This document shows positions 33,201-40,099 of a stretch of DNA of 42,803 bases, piece after piece. The stretch is taken from the NCBI GenBank assembly GCA_013314775.1, contig JABUFB010000021.1, forward strand, positions 1-42,803, in the 5' to 3' direction. The first letter of the stretch is position 1; every line of letters begins with the position of its first letter. Made by a program: the position numbers and the translations under genes. The stretch comes from Armatimonadota bacterium. Lineage in GTDB: Bacteria > Armatimonadota > Zipacnadia > Zipacnadales > JABUFB01. The notes beneath the pieces were generated by a model. The model was not told the DNA's origin. It saw only the letters and a list, made by a program, of their open reading frames with translations, and ran no database searches.

Positions 33201-34075
33201 GTCTCGCCCGTGAGCGCATCCAGCGCCACCACCGGGCCGTCGTACGCGAGGGTGACGTAGATGGTCTCGTCCGTGGCAACCAGCCTGCGGCACAACTCCG
33301 GCGGCCCCGAACGGAAGGAACGCATGTAAGATTCCCAACTTTGGATCGGTCGCTTCCACAGTATGACGCCATTGTACGCGTCCCGACAGATCACCGACCA
33401 CTGGGGACGCAGGAACATGGAGATGACCGGAGCTTCGTCGGCGATGTAGACCAGCCGGCCTCCCGAGGAGACGACCACACTCACGCTGGCAAGGTGCTCG
33501 TGGTGGCGGGCATTGCGTGGTTCGGCGACCCACTGCACGCGGCGCGGAGGCCCCACGCGCTCGTCCGCCGCGACCGCATTATTGTCGGCTCCATGGAGCG
33601 CGTGCTGCCAGTCATCGGTGTCGGCGGGAACTGGTTTGCGGGACAGCGCCCAACCGTCCGCGGTCTTCGTGAGCAATGACCCACCCGGAGCGAGGACGCG
33701 CATGATCTCCGCATCGGATACAGAACCGGGAGCCGAGTTCGCAACGAGGTTCACGAGGTCGTTGGCGTATGGAAGCCGACTGCCTTCGAGCAGGCTAATG
33801 GAAATCGGCCCGTAGAGCCCGAGGGACTTCACATGCTCCCGCGATCGCGCCAGGTCATGCGGGTTCAAGGCAAGCCCGTGTACCAGGGCGCTCTCATTCG
33901 GGCGCAGGTCGGCGGTCAGACGACCGTCCCCGCAACCGATATGGACGACCAGCCCCCCGGAGACGGCGGCTTGCCGCAGGAGAGCCTTGCCCCCTGCGTC
34001 CTGAGACCACGTGGCACCGCAGCCGAGGGTTGCGAGTGTCAGGATGACCAACGCTGTGATTCGCGGTCCGGACAT
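30203..34075 (-). CDS. Giant secreted protein: methyltransferase-like fold, PQQ-type propellers, LamG domain
   Basis: The product is about 1290 residues. A signal peptide (ITALVILTLATLGCGATWSQ) is followed by a SAM-methyltransferase-like Rossmann domain (about 25-150): HIGCGDGRL is the motif I glycine loop and VLAPGGSLL the usual end. Then comes DDWQHALHGADNNAVAADERVG, which in this family marks the junction to the propeller. Residues about 180-1080 contain many PQQ/BamB-like blades (for example GQVRWQLDPCPALPTTPAV, GELVALSARTGEQLWS). The C-terminal ~190 residues are a LamG/concanavalin-like domain (GLVGHWKLDEGEG to LFDDLRIYKRVLSSEEI). SAM should not be available outside the cytoplasm, so the first domain is probably not an active methyltransferase. 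ATG 34075 follows GGGG by about eight bases; GTG 34084 is the alternative. Confidence 0.85.
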   Translation of the reverse strand: MSGPRITALVILTLATLGCGATWSQDAGGKALLRQAAVSGGLVVHIGCGDGRLTADLRPNESALVHGLALNPHDLARSREHVKSLGLYGPISISLLEGSRLPYANDLVNLVANSAPGSVSDAEIMRVLAPGGSLLTKTADGWALSRKPVPADTDDWQHALHGADNNAVAADERVGPPRRVQWVAEPRNARHHEHLASVSVVVSSGGRLVYIADEAPVISMFLRPQWSVICRDAYNGVILWKRPIQSWESYMRSFRSGPPELCRRLVATDETIYVTLAYDGPVVALDALTGETVQTYDATAQAREILHDDGTLYVLCGPEAPEKKRLVALDAQSGQVRWQLDPCPALPTTPAVRNGRLFYQDAQSVVCLDSANGEQLWRSPRFTPEKRPGWSAPTLVACDEVVLCADRRDPPKENTDEKTGRPIARWLTDEGPPGELVALSARTGEQLWSCLAAETYHAPVDVFVADGLVWVGQSRSRTGPDLNEGRDLLTGEVKRRLVTDEAFDTTMPHHRCYRNRATERYLVTGRTGVEFIDVRSGDCEANHWTRGVCQYGVLPCNGLLYVPPHSCACYIDAKIAGFYALAPDAHSPEAPVPALPPAETRGPAFNAADAGAAAADPADWPTYRHDPARSGTTAASVPVSLAPQWAARPGGKLTSPVACGEMLCVASSDTHTVHALSLRDGSPLWQFTAGGRVDSPPTFAAGRVLFGSADGHVYCLRASDGQLVWRFRAAPDDRLIVSEGQLESAWPVSGSVLVDDGVVYCAAGRSSYLDGGIRLCRIDLATGRLLKDRTLWSRDPFTGDQPDEPMMFEMPGALPDVLSTDAEHLFLRQLTFDARTLEDLPVVAHLYSPAGFLNGDWWHRTYWLYGTHFYSGYIGWYFAGREATAGRILSLDPLSIYGFGYKPQFYRGATERQYHLFAVDRAEQPPQPDPDYARANKDYPHSGQGKFRTTFRWATDVPHLVRGLALTPDALFTAGPPDSALRSMPAFRGDRGGILQVFATGDGKLLGDFRLDGLPVFDGLIAAQGRLIIATEDGRILCMGDPAGAVDNVPAFLRKAPTEADVAAGTPLEPGLVGHWKLDEGEGELAADSSGLGKDADVYGAWVTGEFGACLKCAGIPGALTISDGPTLHFGTGDFSLSFWTKPDSYDQRIMGKERFPENWWVINLLPDGRAELVLGQSTAAGKSVRPVTKSALPTDRWTHLAFVVNRQTRQVHWYVNGALDNTTAIPESLDGPMDVEGADLHIPSAHKPYTGLFDDLRIYKRVLSSEEIAARYRSETPMRGSVDYRETGR

Positions 34076-34118
34076 CGGCAGCACCCCGTTCTGTCAACCG
34101 TTGGACGCCGACAGCAGC

Positions 34119-35294
34119 TCACTCTCCCAGTTCCACGCACCGTTCCCGGTAGTACAAGTAGTCCTCGTAGGGGACCTCGGCGGGTACACCGTGGTCGCAG
34201 CAGGGGATGTACCCGCCGCGCTCGCGCATCGCCGGCAGGATATACTCCACGTGTTCGTCGATGGCCTTGCGGCCTTTCGCGAGAACGCGCTTGTCGATCC
34301 CGCCGCGAATCATGAGCCTCGGGTACTGCCGCCCGATCTCCACCACGTCGCAGCCCGAAGCGACCTCGAAGGGGCTCATGGCGTCCATCCCGATGGCTTC
34401 CATGTAGACCGGGATCGTCGGCCGGCAGTCGCCATCGGTGTCGATCTGCACATACAAGTGACGCGAGCGGTCGATCTGCCGCGACTTGATGTTCACGAGA
34501 AGCTGCTGGTAGTATGGCAGCAGGAACTCGCGCATCATCCCGGGGCTGATGAGGATCCCGTGGTTGTAGCAGATGTCCTCCGCGAGGAAGACCTCGTCGA
34601 AAGTGACGTACTCCTGATGCCGGGCAGTCACCGCGTCGGCCAGCGCGAACCAGGTCTCCATGCAGTCGTGGATCAGCTCGGGCTGGTCATGAAAGGCGTA
34701 GAGCAATTCCGCCGGGCCGATGAGGCTGCGCAGGTACATGTAGCCGCCGATGATGTTCTGGCAGATCATCAAGCCCCGCGATGCCGCCTCTTTCGCAGCA
34801 GACATGCGCTGCTCCAGGTCCGCATAGCGTTCGGGACTGGAGGGGTCCAGGCGCCATTTGCATGACTCCTGCCAGGTGCGCATGTCTTTCACCGGATGGT
34901 CCACATATTCGGGCATGAACCCGCTCCGCCGGCCTTTGAAGTACAGCACATGGCGCCCCGCGTGGTCCTGCTCGATCTCGTGGTCGCCCCGGTCCTCGAT
35001 CACCTTCACCTCGAAGGCTGGGCTGAACGGGGCTTCGCACCACCCCAATTGCCCAAGGGTGTAGTCACCCGGCGGATCCAGGTGGAACAGTTGGCCCAGG
35101 TCCGCGCCGTCCGGCATTCCCTGTTCTTTCCAAGCATCCAGCGAGTAGTACCCGAACTCCACCTTCAGCAGGGGAGCACCGGGGGTGATCGCGTATGCAT
35201 CCCTCCGCCTGCGGGCGGATTCGGCCATCTGATCTCGCGGGACCATTGCATGGATACCGTCGGCAAGTGGCGCGTTTTGTGGAGTGTTGGACAT
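34119..35294 (-). CDS. Uroporphyrinogen decarboxylase (URO-D)-like protein (second copy)
   Basis: The 391-residue product has the URO-D/MtaA barrel. The C-terminal part GGIDKRVLAKGRKAIDEHV followed by GGYIPCCDHGVPAEVP is the typical end of the non-heme URO-D-like paralogues, with Cys and His positioned as possible zinc ligands. YVQIDTDGD (about 283-291) lies in the barrel. Compared with the protein at 10874-12112 it is a different subfamily. Its neighbours are a divergent DUF6785 gene and the giant propeller gene 43 bases downstream on the same strand. GGGAGG before ATG 35294 supports the start. Methyl transfer from a plant- or sugar-derived substrate via a corrinoid is possible but not shown. 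Confidence 0.8.
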   Translation of the reverse strand: MSNTPQNAPLADGIHAMVPRDQMAESARRRRDAYAITPGAPLLKVEFGYYSLDAWKEQGMPDGADLGQLFHLDPPGDYTLGQLGWCEAPFSPAFEVKVIEDRGDHEIEQDHAGRHVLYFKGRRSGFMPEYVDHPVKDMRTWQESCKWRLDPSSPERYADLEQRMSAAKEAASRGLMICQNIIGGYMYLRSLIGPAELLYAFHDQPELIHDCMETWFALADAVTARHQEYVTFDEVFLAEDICYNHGILISPGMMREFLLPYYQQLLVNIKSRQIDRSRHLYVQIDTDGDCRPTIPVYMEAIGMDAMSPFEVASGCDVVEIGRQYPRLMIRGGIDKRVLAKGRKAIDEHVEYILPAMRERGGYIPCCDHGVPAEVPYEDYLYYRERCVELGE

Positions 35295-35636
35295 CGAAGC
35301 CCTCCCGAGGCGACGCAGGCCCTGACTCTATTGGCAAGGGGAATTCGCCGTGGGTGTGACCGGGTCCTGCCCGAACCTGCGCAGAGGCCTGCAGCGACGC
35401 AGGCCGACCGTCGCGCAGGCCGACCGTCTCGGTCGGCAATCTGCTCGATCTACGCGTCCGGCAGGACGCCCGGCCGCAGGCCCCTAGACCCGGGTTTCAA
35501 CCCGGGGCACCGACGGCGAAGGACCTGTCGCGCGGGACGCTCGACCTGCGGGAAGTCAGTTCGCCGGCAGGAATGGGCTCCCACTGCAAGGAAGCTATAG
35601 AAGCCCGGATTACGCGGATACACAGGGTGGAGTTGC
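35295..35636. other. Intergenic region filled mainly by dispersed repeats
   Basis: This is 342 bases between divergent genes. Most of 35399-35551 is the modular repeat listed separately. The end holds GGGTGGAG (35625-35632), the ribosome site of the DUF6785 gene. No standard promoter was picked out. Confidence 0.55.
35399..35551 (+). repeat. Modular dispersed palindromic repeat, longest copy
   Basis: It has three modules in order. First, two tandem copies of GCAGGCCGACCGTC (35399-35412 and 35415-35428), the second running into the hairpin CCGACCGTCTCGGTCGG. Second, a module with CGCGTCCGGCAGGACG (35453-35487). Third, a module with the perfect hairpin CCCGGGTTTCAACCCGGG continuing to 35551. 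Modules two and three recur in inverted order near 42682-42803. A 25-base part of the third (35485-35509) is identical at 37883-37907. Confidence 0.8.
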
Positions 35637-37769
35637 ATGGCTCACGACCCAGAAGAGCGTCACGTCGATCTCCCGGATTTGAAGCGGGCCGGTCGTCCCG
35701 AAGCTTTCCGCTGGGCGACCGCACGCGCAGTGCTGATCGCGGTTCTGCTCACGCTTGTGGTTGGGGCGTGGACGAAGCAGGCGGAACTGGTCACCCTCAC
35801 CAGCCAGATATCCGAGAGCACGCCGCCCATCGCATCAATCATGTGCCTCCTTGCGCTGGTGGCGCTGGAGGGTGGGCTGGGCAAGCTTGCGGGACGCCTG
35901 GAGCGCCGGGGTCTGGATCGCCTGGCGAAGTGGGCGCGAGGCCTGATCCTTTCGCCAGGGGAACTCCTCGTCGTCTTCGTGTTCCTTGCCACCACCGCCG
36001 CGATGCCCGGCGTCGGGCTTTTTCGGCAGGTCATGCCGTGCCTGATGGTCACCCAGTATTTCGGTACTCCCACCGATCATCTCGAAGAGATGGCTACCGC
36101 GATCCCCTCCCAGTGGGCCCCGACGGACAGCGAAGCCGCGCGGGTTTTCTGGGAAGGCTCAGACGTGGATGTACCCACTTTCGGCCTGGGGCATGTGCCT
36201 GTTGTCGGGGGCATTGTGCGTTTTCTTGCCGGACCGTCGATCATCCCCTGGAACCTGTGGCTGGTGCCCTTCCTCTTCTGGACAGGTTACATCTCCGCGT
36301 ACTTCATTTCCGCGTTCTGCCTGGTCACGCTGTTTCGGCGCACGTGGGAGGATGACGAGCACCTGACATTTCCGGTCTCCAACCTTCCCGTGGAGATCAT
36401 CAGGGCGGAGAGCGGCGTCCTGTCCGTGACCGGCTTTTTCCGCGACCCAGTTATGTGGATTGGCTTCTCACTGGCTGTGCTGTACAACGGCCTGAACGCC
36501 TTGCACGTGTTCAACCCGGCTGTTCCTGCTCTCGGCATCGCATACCCATTGGGCCGGGTGTTCAGCGAAGCGCCCTGGAACACCATGAATGGGCTGACTG
36601 TGTTCTACAAGCCCGAGATTCTGGGCCTGGGGTATCTCGTGCCCTCCGATGTCCTCTTCTCCATCTGGTTCTTCACGTTGGCCAGTTGGTTTGCGCGCCC
36701 GATGGCGCAGATCGCTGGCTACAGCGCGTCGGGATTTCCGTTCGTCACGGAACAGGCCATGGGCGCGTTCTTGCTGCTCGGGCCATACTTCGTCTACCAG
36801 GCGCGGCGCCGGCTGTGGCAGATTGCCCGGGAAGCGCTGGATATCGCGGTGAACCCGCAACCCAGCGCAGAGCCCCTGTCGCCGCGGGTAACCTTGCTGT
36901 TGGCGGTACTCGGTATGGCGGTGGTCATCAGCCTGCCCATCGCTTATGGGGTGGTGTGGTGGGTGTCGCTCATGTACTTCGGCATCATGTTCATCGTGCT
37001 TCTGGTGTATTGCCGCAACCGTGCGGAGATGGGTTTCCCCATTGTCTGGGGCTATCCGCTCTACCAGCAGCGGCAGTTCATGATCAATGTTCTCGGCAGC
37101 GCGCCTTTCGTGACCGCGAGCAACTTCGGGTCCTTCACTCTCCTGAGCATGTTCGGCTGGCTGCAGCGCAGTGTGAACCAGGCGATGACCGCCACTGGAC
37201 AGGAGGCGACGGTCGCCGCGCACCGACTTGGGGGCAACAGGCGGGTCATCGCGGGTGTAGTCATCGCGGCGTTGGTCTTTGGCCTGGCCTTCGCGTTCCT
37301 GCTGAACCTGACCACCTTCTACGAGTACGGCGGCCTGGTTCTGTCCAGTCCCGGAGGCATCGAGGGCGGCCAGATGACTCAGGAAGTGCTGGGACAGTTC
37401 CGGGCGATCTCGCAGTGGATCGACCAGCCCGTGAAGCCCAATGTGCAGAAGATCAGCTACACGGTTTTCGGTGCGGTGATGGTGCTCCTGATGATCATCG
37501 GGCGGCGCCTGTGGCTGCGCTTTCCCTTCCACCCTGGCGGGTACGCGCTGGCCTTCTGTCATCAGGGGTCTTATATGTGGTTCCCGGCACTTCTCCTGTG
37601 GGGCGCGAAGACCCTGGTGCTGCACATCGGCGGCGTGAAAACATACCTGCGGGTTGCGCGAGGTTTCCTGGCCTTCACGCTGGGGCATTTCTTCTCAATC
37701 GGCGTCTGGAGCCTTGTGGGACTTCTCGCAGGGGAATGGGTCCGGCGCTATATCGTCTGGTTCCTGTGA
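35637..37769 (+). CDS. Large polytopic membrane protein, DUF6785-type (transporter-like), second copy
   Basis: The 710-residue product has an acidic/basic cytoplasmic head (1-24), a first span at about 26-43 (ARAVLIAVLLTLVVGAWT), and 12 or more further spans. Shared features with the protein at 20681 are the FPFHPGGYALAFCHQGSYMW stretch and the MGFPIVWGYPLYQ-like loop. Overall the topology resembles OPT-type transporters but no known substrate site is recognisable. A lumenal loop at about 140-190 (GTPTDHLEEMATAIPSQWAP) is conserved-looking. Start ATG 35637 has GGGTGGAG four bases upstream. The gene is bracketed by direct repeats (35485-35509 and 37883-37907) and is divergent from the URO-D-like gene. 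Confidence 0.8.
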   Translation: MAHDPEERHVDLPDLKRAGRPEAFRWATARAVLIAVLLTLVVGAWTKQAELVTLTSQISESTPPIASIMCLLALVALEGGLGKLAGRLERRGLDRLAKWARGLILSPGELLVVFVFLATTAAMPGVGLFRQVMPCLMVTQYFGTPTDHLEEMATAIPSQWAPTDSEAARVFWEGSDVDVPTFGLGHVPVVGGIVRFLAGPSIIPWNLWLVPFLFWTGYISAYFISAFCLVTLFRRTWEDDEHLTFPVSNLPVEIIRAESGVLSVTGFFRDPVMWIGFSLAVLYNGLNALHVFNPAVPALGIAYPLGRVFSEAPWNTMNGLTVFYKPEILGLGYLVPSDVLFSIWFFTLASWFARPMAQIAGYSASGFPFVTEQAMGAFLLLGPYFVYQARRRLWQIAREALDIAVNPQPSAEPLSPRVTLLLAVLGMAVVISLPIAYGVVWWVSLMYFGIMFIVLLVYCRNRAEMGFPIVWGYPLYQQRQFMINVLGSAPFVTASNFGSFTLLSMFGWLQRSVNQAMTATGQEATVAAHRLGGNRRVIAGVVIAALVFGLAFAFLLNLTTFYEYGGLVLSSPGGIEGGQMTQEVLGQFRAISQWIDQPVKPNVQKISYTVFGAVMVLLMIIGRRLWLRFPFHPGGYALAFCHQGSYMWFPALLLWGAKTLVLHIGGVKTYLRVARGFLAFTLGHFFSIGVWSLVGLLAGEWVRRYIVWFL

Positions 37770-37825
37770 AAAAGGGGAGACCCGGCGCCAGGATTGCCCG
37801 CCCCACGCGACTGGGGTGGATGCCC

Positions 37826-37911
37826 TGCGCGTCCGGCCGGACGCTCGGACCGACGCGATCCGGTTACGGATCGCCGGTCTCGTAGACCCGGGTTTCAACC
37901 CGGGGCAGGGG
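37826..37911 (+). repeat. Modular dispersed repeat, shortened copy
   Basis: It starts with a variant of the second module (37826-37848, GCGTCCGGCCGGACGCTCGG). The perfect hairpin module follows at 37883-37907, identical over 25 bases to 35485-35509 and in the same orientation. It ends four bases before the stop codon of the next gene and may act as that gene's terminator or as a processing hairpin. Confidence 0.75.
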
Positions 37912-39177
37912 CTACGTCTTTCGCTCTTTGGTCTTCGCGGCGGGGAAGAGGATGTTGTTGAGAATCAGCCGGTAACCCGGCGAATGCTTGTGCTGGATCA
38001 GATCCGTCGCCGGTTCGCCCACCACGTGGGCGTAGTCCTCCGGGTCATGCCCAGACAGGAATGTCCACGTACCGTCCCCGAAATCCCCGTGGATATACTT
38101 CACCTTGTCCTGCCCAGGAAAATCCCCGAGGACGATGGCGCTTCCTTTGATACGGCTGCGACGGAACGCCGTGGTCTGACCCAGGAAGTCCGGCACAGCG
38201 TTCACGTGGCATTGGGTGAGCATCGTGGCGATGGGGTCCTGACGAGCCGAGAACTCGAAGAGCGTGAAGGTCTCTCCCGTGGAGACCATGCTCGCACCGC
38301 GCGGGGGCACATCAATGTCGGATAGCTCGACAACCGTGGGGTTGAGCTGCAGGCGAAAGTCCTTGAAGGCCAGAGTGCGGCTGTAGTCCAGGCGCTCCTG
38401 GCAATCCGGGTCTATCGGCGTTCCGTCCAGTTCCGGCGCCACGATGTCCAGCCCGTGCGCCGCGAGAGCGATGTCCAGGCTGTCAGTAGCGCTGCACATC
38501 GCGAACAGGAACCCGCCGCGAGACACCCACTCGGCGATCCTTTCCGCCACTGCCGACTTGAGCTGCGGGACGGTGGCGAAACCGAGTTCCGAAGCCATCT
38601 GGCGGGAGGTCAGCACCGTGCGGCGGTACCACGGCTTGTGCTGGAACTGGACGAAGAACTTGCCGAACTGGCCGGTGAAATCCTCGTGGTGCAGGTGCAT
38701 CCATTCGTAGTCCGCAAGCTTTCCACCGAGCACCTCGCGATCCCAGACCTTGTCATACTTGATCTGAGCATACTCCAGGGCCAGGCGCACCGCGTCGTCC
38801 CAGGGCTCCACGTCCGGCGGCACGTAGACCGCCACCTTGGGCGCTTTCGTCAGGACGATACGCTCCATGTTCCCCGCATCCATGGTGGCCTGGATTGCCC
38901 TGCGACCCGCCGGGGTTACGGCCTCGCAGGACACCCCGAGTTCCCGGGCCCGGCTGCGCACGTCGTCGCGGTCGGGCAGGAGAAATGCCCCCGCGCGGTA
39001 GTTCAGGAGCCACTCACACTCGTACGTGCGGGGCTCCTCCAGGCACCAGTAGGTGAGCCCGTAGGCCCGCAGGTGGTCGCTCTGCGCCTTGTCCATGGGC
39101 ACGAGCAGCCATTGGGCGCAGGCGGGCATTGCGGCTAGAAGCGCGCATGAGAAAGCGATAGCGGAAAGAGAGATCAT
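37912..39177 (-). CDS. Secreted conserved protein of the family often labelled 'asparagine synthetase B'
   Basis: The 421-residue product has a signal peptide (hydrophobic 4-17, cleavage near AQW). The mature protein follows a long, strongly conserved family pattern: MDKAQSDHLRAYGLTYWCL, WLLNYRAGAFLLPD, NMERIVLTKAPKVAVYVPP, WMHLHHEDFTGQFGKFF, GGFLFAMCSATDSLDIALAA, GHDPEDYAHVVGEP and SPGYRLILNNILFPAAK. Members are abundant in Bacteroidota and relatives, where pipelines label them asparagine synthetase B. No glutamine-amidotransferase or ATP-pyrophosphatase motif is visible and the protein is exported, so that label is unsafe. The HLHHED and HDPEDY clusters suggest a metal site. It is last after comF in a minus-strand run, with 20-base spacing. 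Confidence 0.85.
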   Translation of the reverse strand: MISLSAIAFSCALLAAMPACAQWLLVPMDKAQSDHLRAYGLTYWCLEEPRTYECEWLLNYRAGAFLLPDRDDVRSRARELGVSCEAVTPAGRRAIQATMDAGNMERIVLTKAPKVAVYVPPDVEPWDDAVRLALEYAQIKYDKVWDREVLGGKLADYEWMHLHHEDFTGQFGKFFVQFQHKPWYRRTVLTSRQMASELGFATVPQLKSAVAERIAEWVSRGGFLFAMCSATDSLDIALAAHGLDIVAPELDGTPIDPDCQERLDYSRTLAFKDFRLQLNPTVVELSDIDVPPRGASMVSTGETFTLFEFSARQDPIATMLTQCHVNAVPDFLGQTTAFRRSRIKGSAIVLGDFPGQDKVKYIHGDFGDGTWTFLSGHDPEDYAHVVGEPATDLIQHKHSPGYRLILNNILFPAAKTKERKT

Positions 39178-39196
39178 CCGACGGTTTTCGATGATG

Positions 39197-39979
39197 TCAG
39201 CTCCCCTTCATCGTCGGGAAGGCCGGCGCGTACCAGTCCGGCGTGGCGCGGGTGATGGTCAGCCCGTACACTCGCCCTGCGCCGGCCCGTTTCAGTGTCC
39301 GCGCGGCTTCCCACATTGTCGCCCCGGTCGTATAGACGTCATCCACCAGCAGAAGGGTTGCATCCTTGAGCTTCCAAGGCTTGCGGGCCTCGAAGGCGCC
39401 CCTGATATTCTCCTCGCGCTGGGTGGGGGTGAGGTCCACCTGCGGCACGGTATTGCGCACCCGTGCCAGCACGTCCTCCCAGAGCGCAATTCCGGTCTCT
39501 TCAGCCAGGCCGCGCGAGAGAACCCTCGCCTGGTCGAAACCGCGCCAGCGCCTGCGCGCCGGATGAAGCGGGACGGGCACGATGGCGGTGAGTTCGTGGA
39601 AAGCCAGACGGTGCGGTCGCGCGTACTCATTGAGCAGGCGCTTGGCCAGCATCTCTGACAGCGGCCCGCCCAGTTCGCGCATCCCCTGGAACTTGAAGGC
39701 GATGATCGCCCGGCGCAGCGGGCCCTCATGGAACCCGGCCGAACGCGCGCCGTCCAGGTGGAGCCTGTCGCGCTGTCGGCACTCGCCGCACACCGGCCAC
39801 TGGTGCGCGGATGGTGGCAGCGGATTGCCGCAATGGCGGCAGTAGGGGCCATCGATGAGGTCCACGCGGGGCAGACATTCGGGGCAGAAAATGTCGCGGG
39901 ACAACTCGCCACACCCGGCGCATTTCGGCGGCGCGATGAGATCGAGGAGGTCTTTGACCACAGCAGCGAAGGACACCAT
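39197..39979 (-). CDS. comF: ComF family phosphoribosyltransferase-like protein
   Basis: The 260-residue product has an N-terminal zinc-ribbon with paired cysteines (Cys20/23 and 32/35, then 47/50 and 64/67) and a type I PRTase domain. LLLVDDVYTTGATM (about 208-221) is the PRPP loop, and FDQARVLSRGLAEETG with TPTQREENIRGAF are the family's signature. ComF helps bring DNA in during natural competence in several bacteria and is found widely outside competent species, often in purine or repair contexts. GGGGGG lies a few bases upstream of the ATG. The gene precedes the secreted-protein gene by 20 bases and follows purL by 120 bases. Confidence 0.92.
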   Translation of the reverse strand: MVSFAAVVKDLLDLIAPPKCAGCGELSRDIFCPECLPRVDLIDGPYCRHCGNPLPPSAHQWPVCGECRQRDRLHLDGARSAGFHEGPLRRAIIAFKFQGMRELGGPLSEMLAKRLLNEYARPHRLAFHELTAIVPVPLHPARRRWRGFDQARVLSRGLAEETGIALWEDVLARVRNTVPQVDLTPTQREENIRGAFEARKPWKLKDATLLLVDDVYTTGATMWEAARTLKRAGAGRVYGLTITRATPDWYAPAFPTMKGS

Positions 39980-40099
39980 TATCCCCCCGGGGGTGGTCGG
40001 TGCCGGCAGAAGAAGGGCACGAAAGGACGCAAGCCCCGCTGCGCGGACAGCCGGGGCCGAGACGAACGGCTATACGGCGGGATCAACGCCGTCCGCCCC

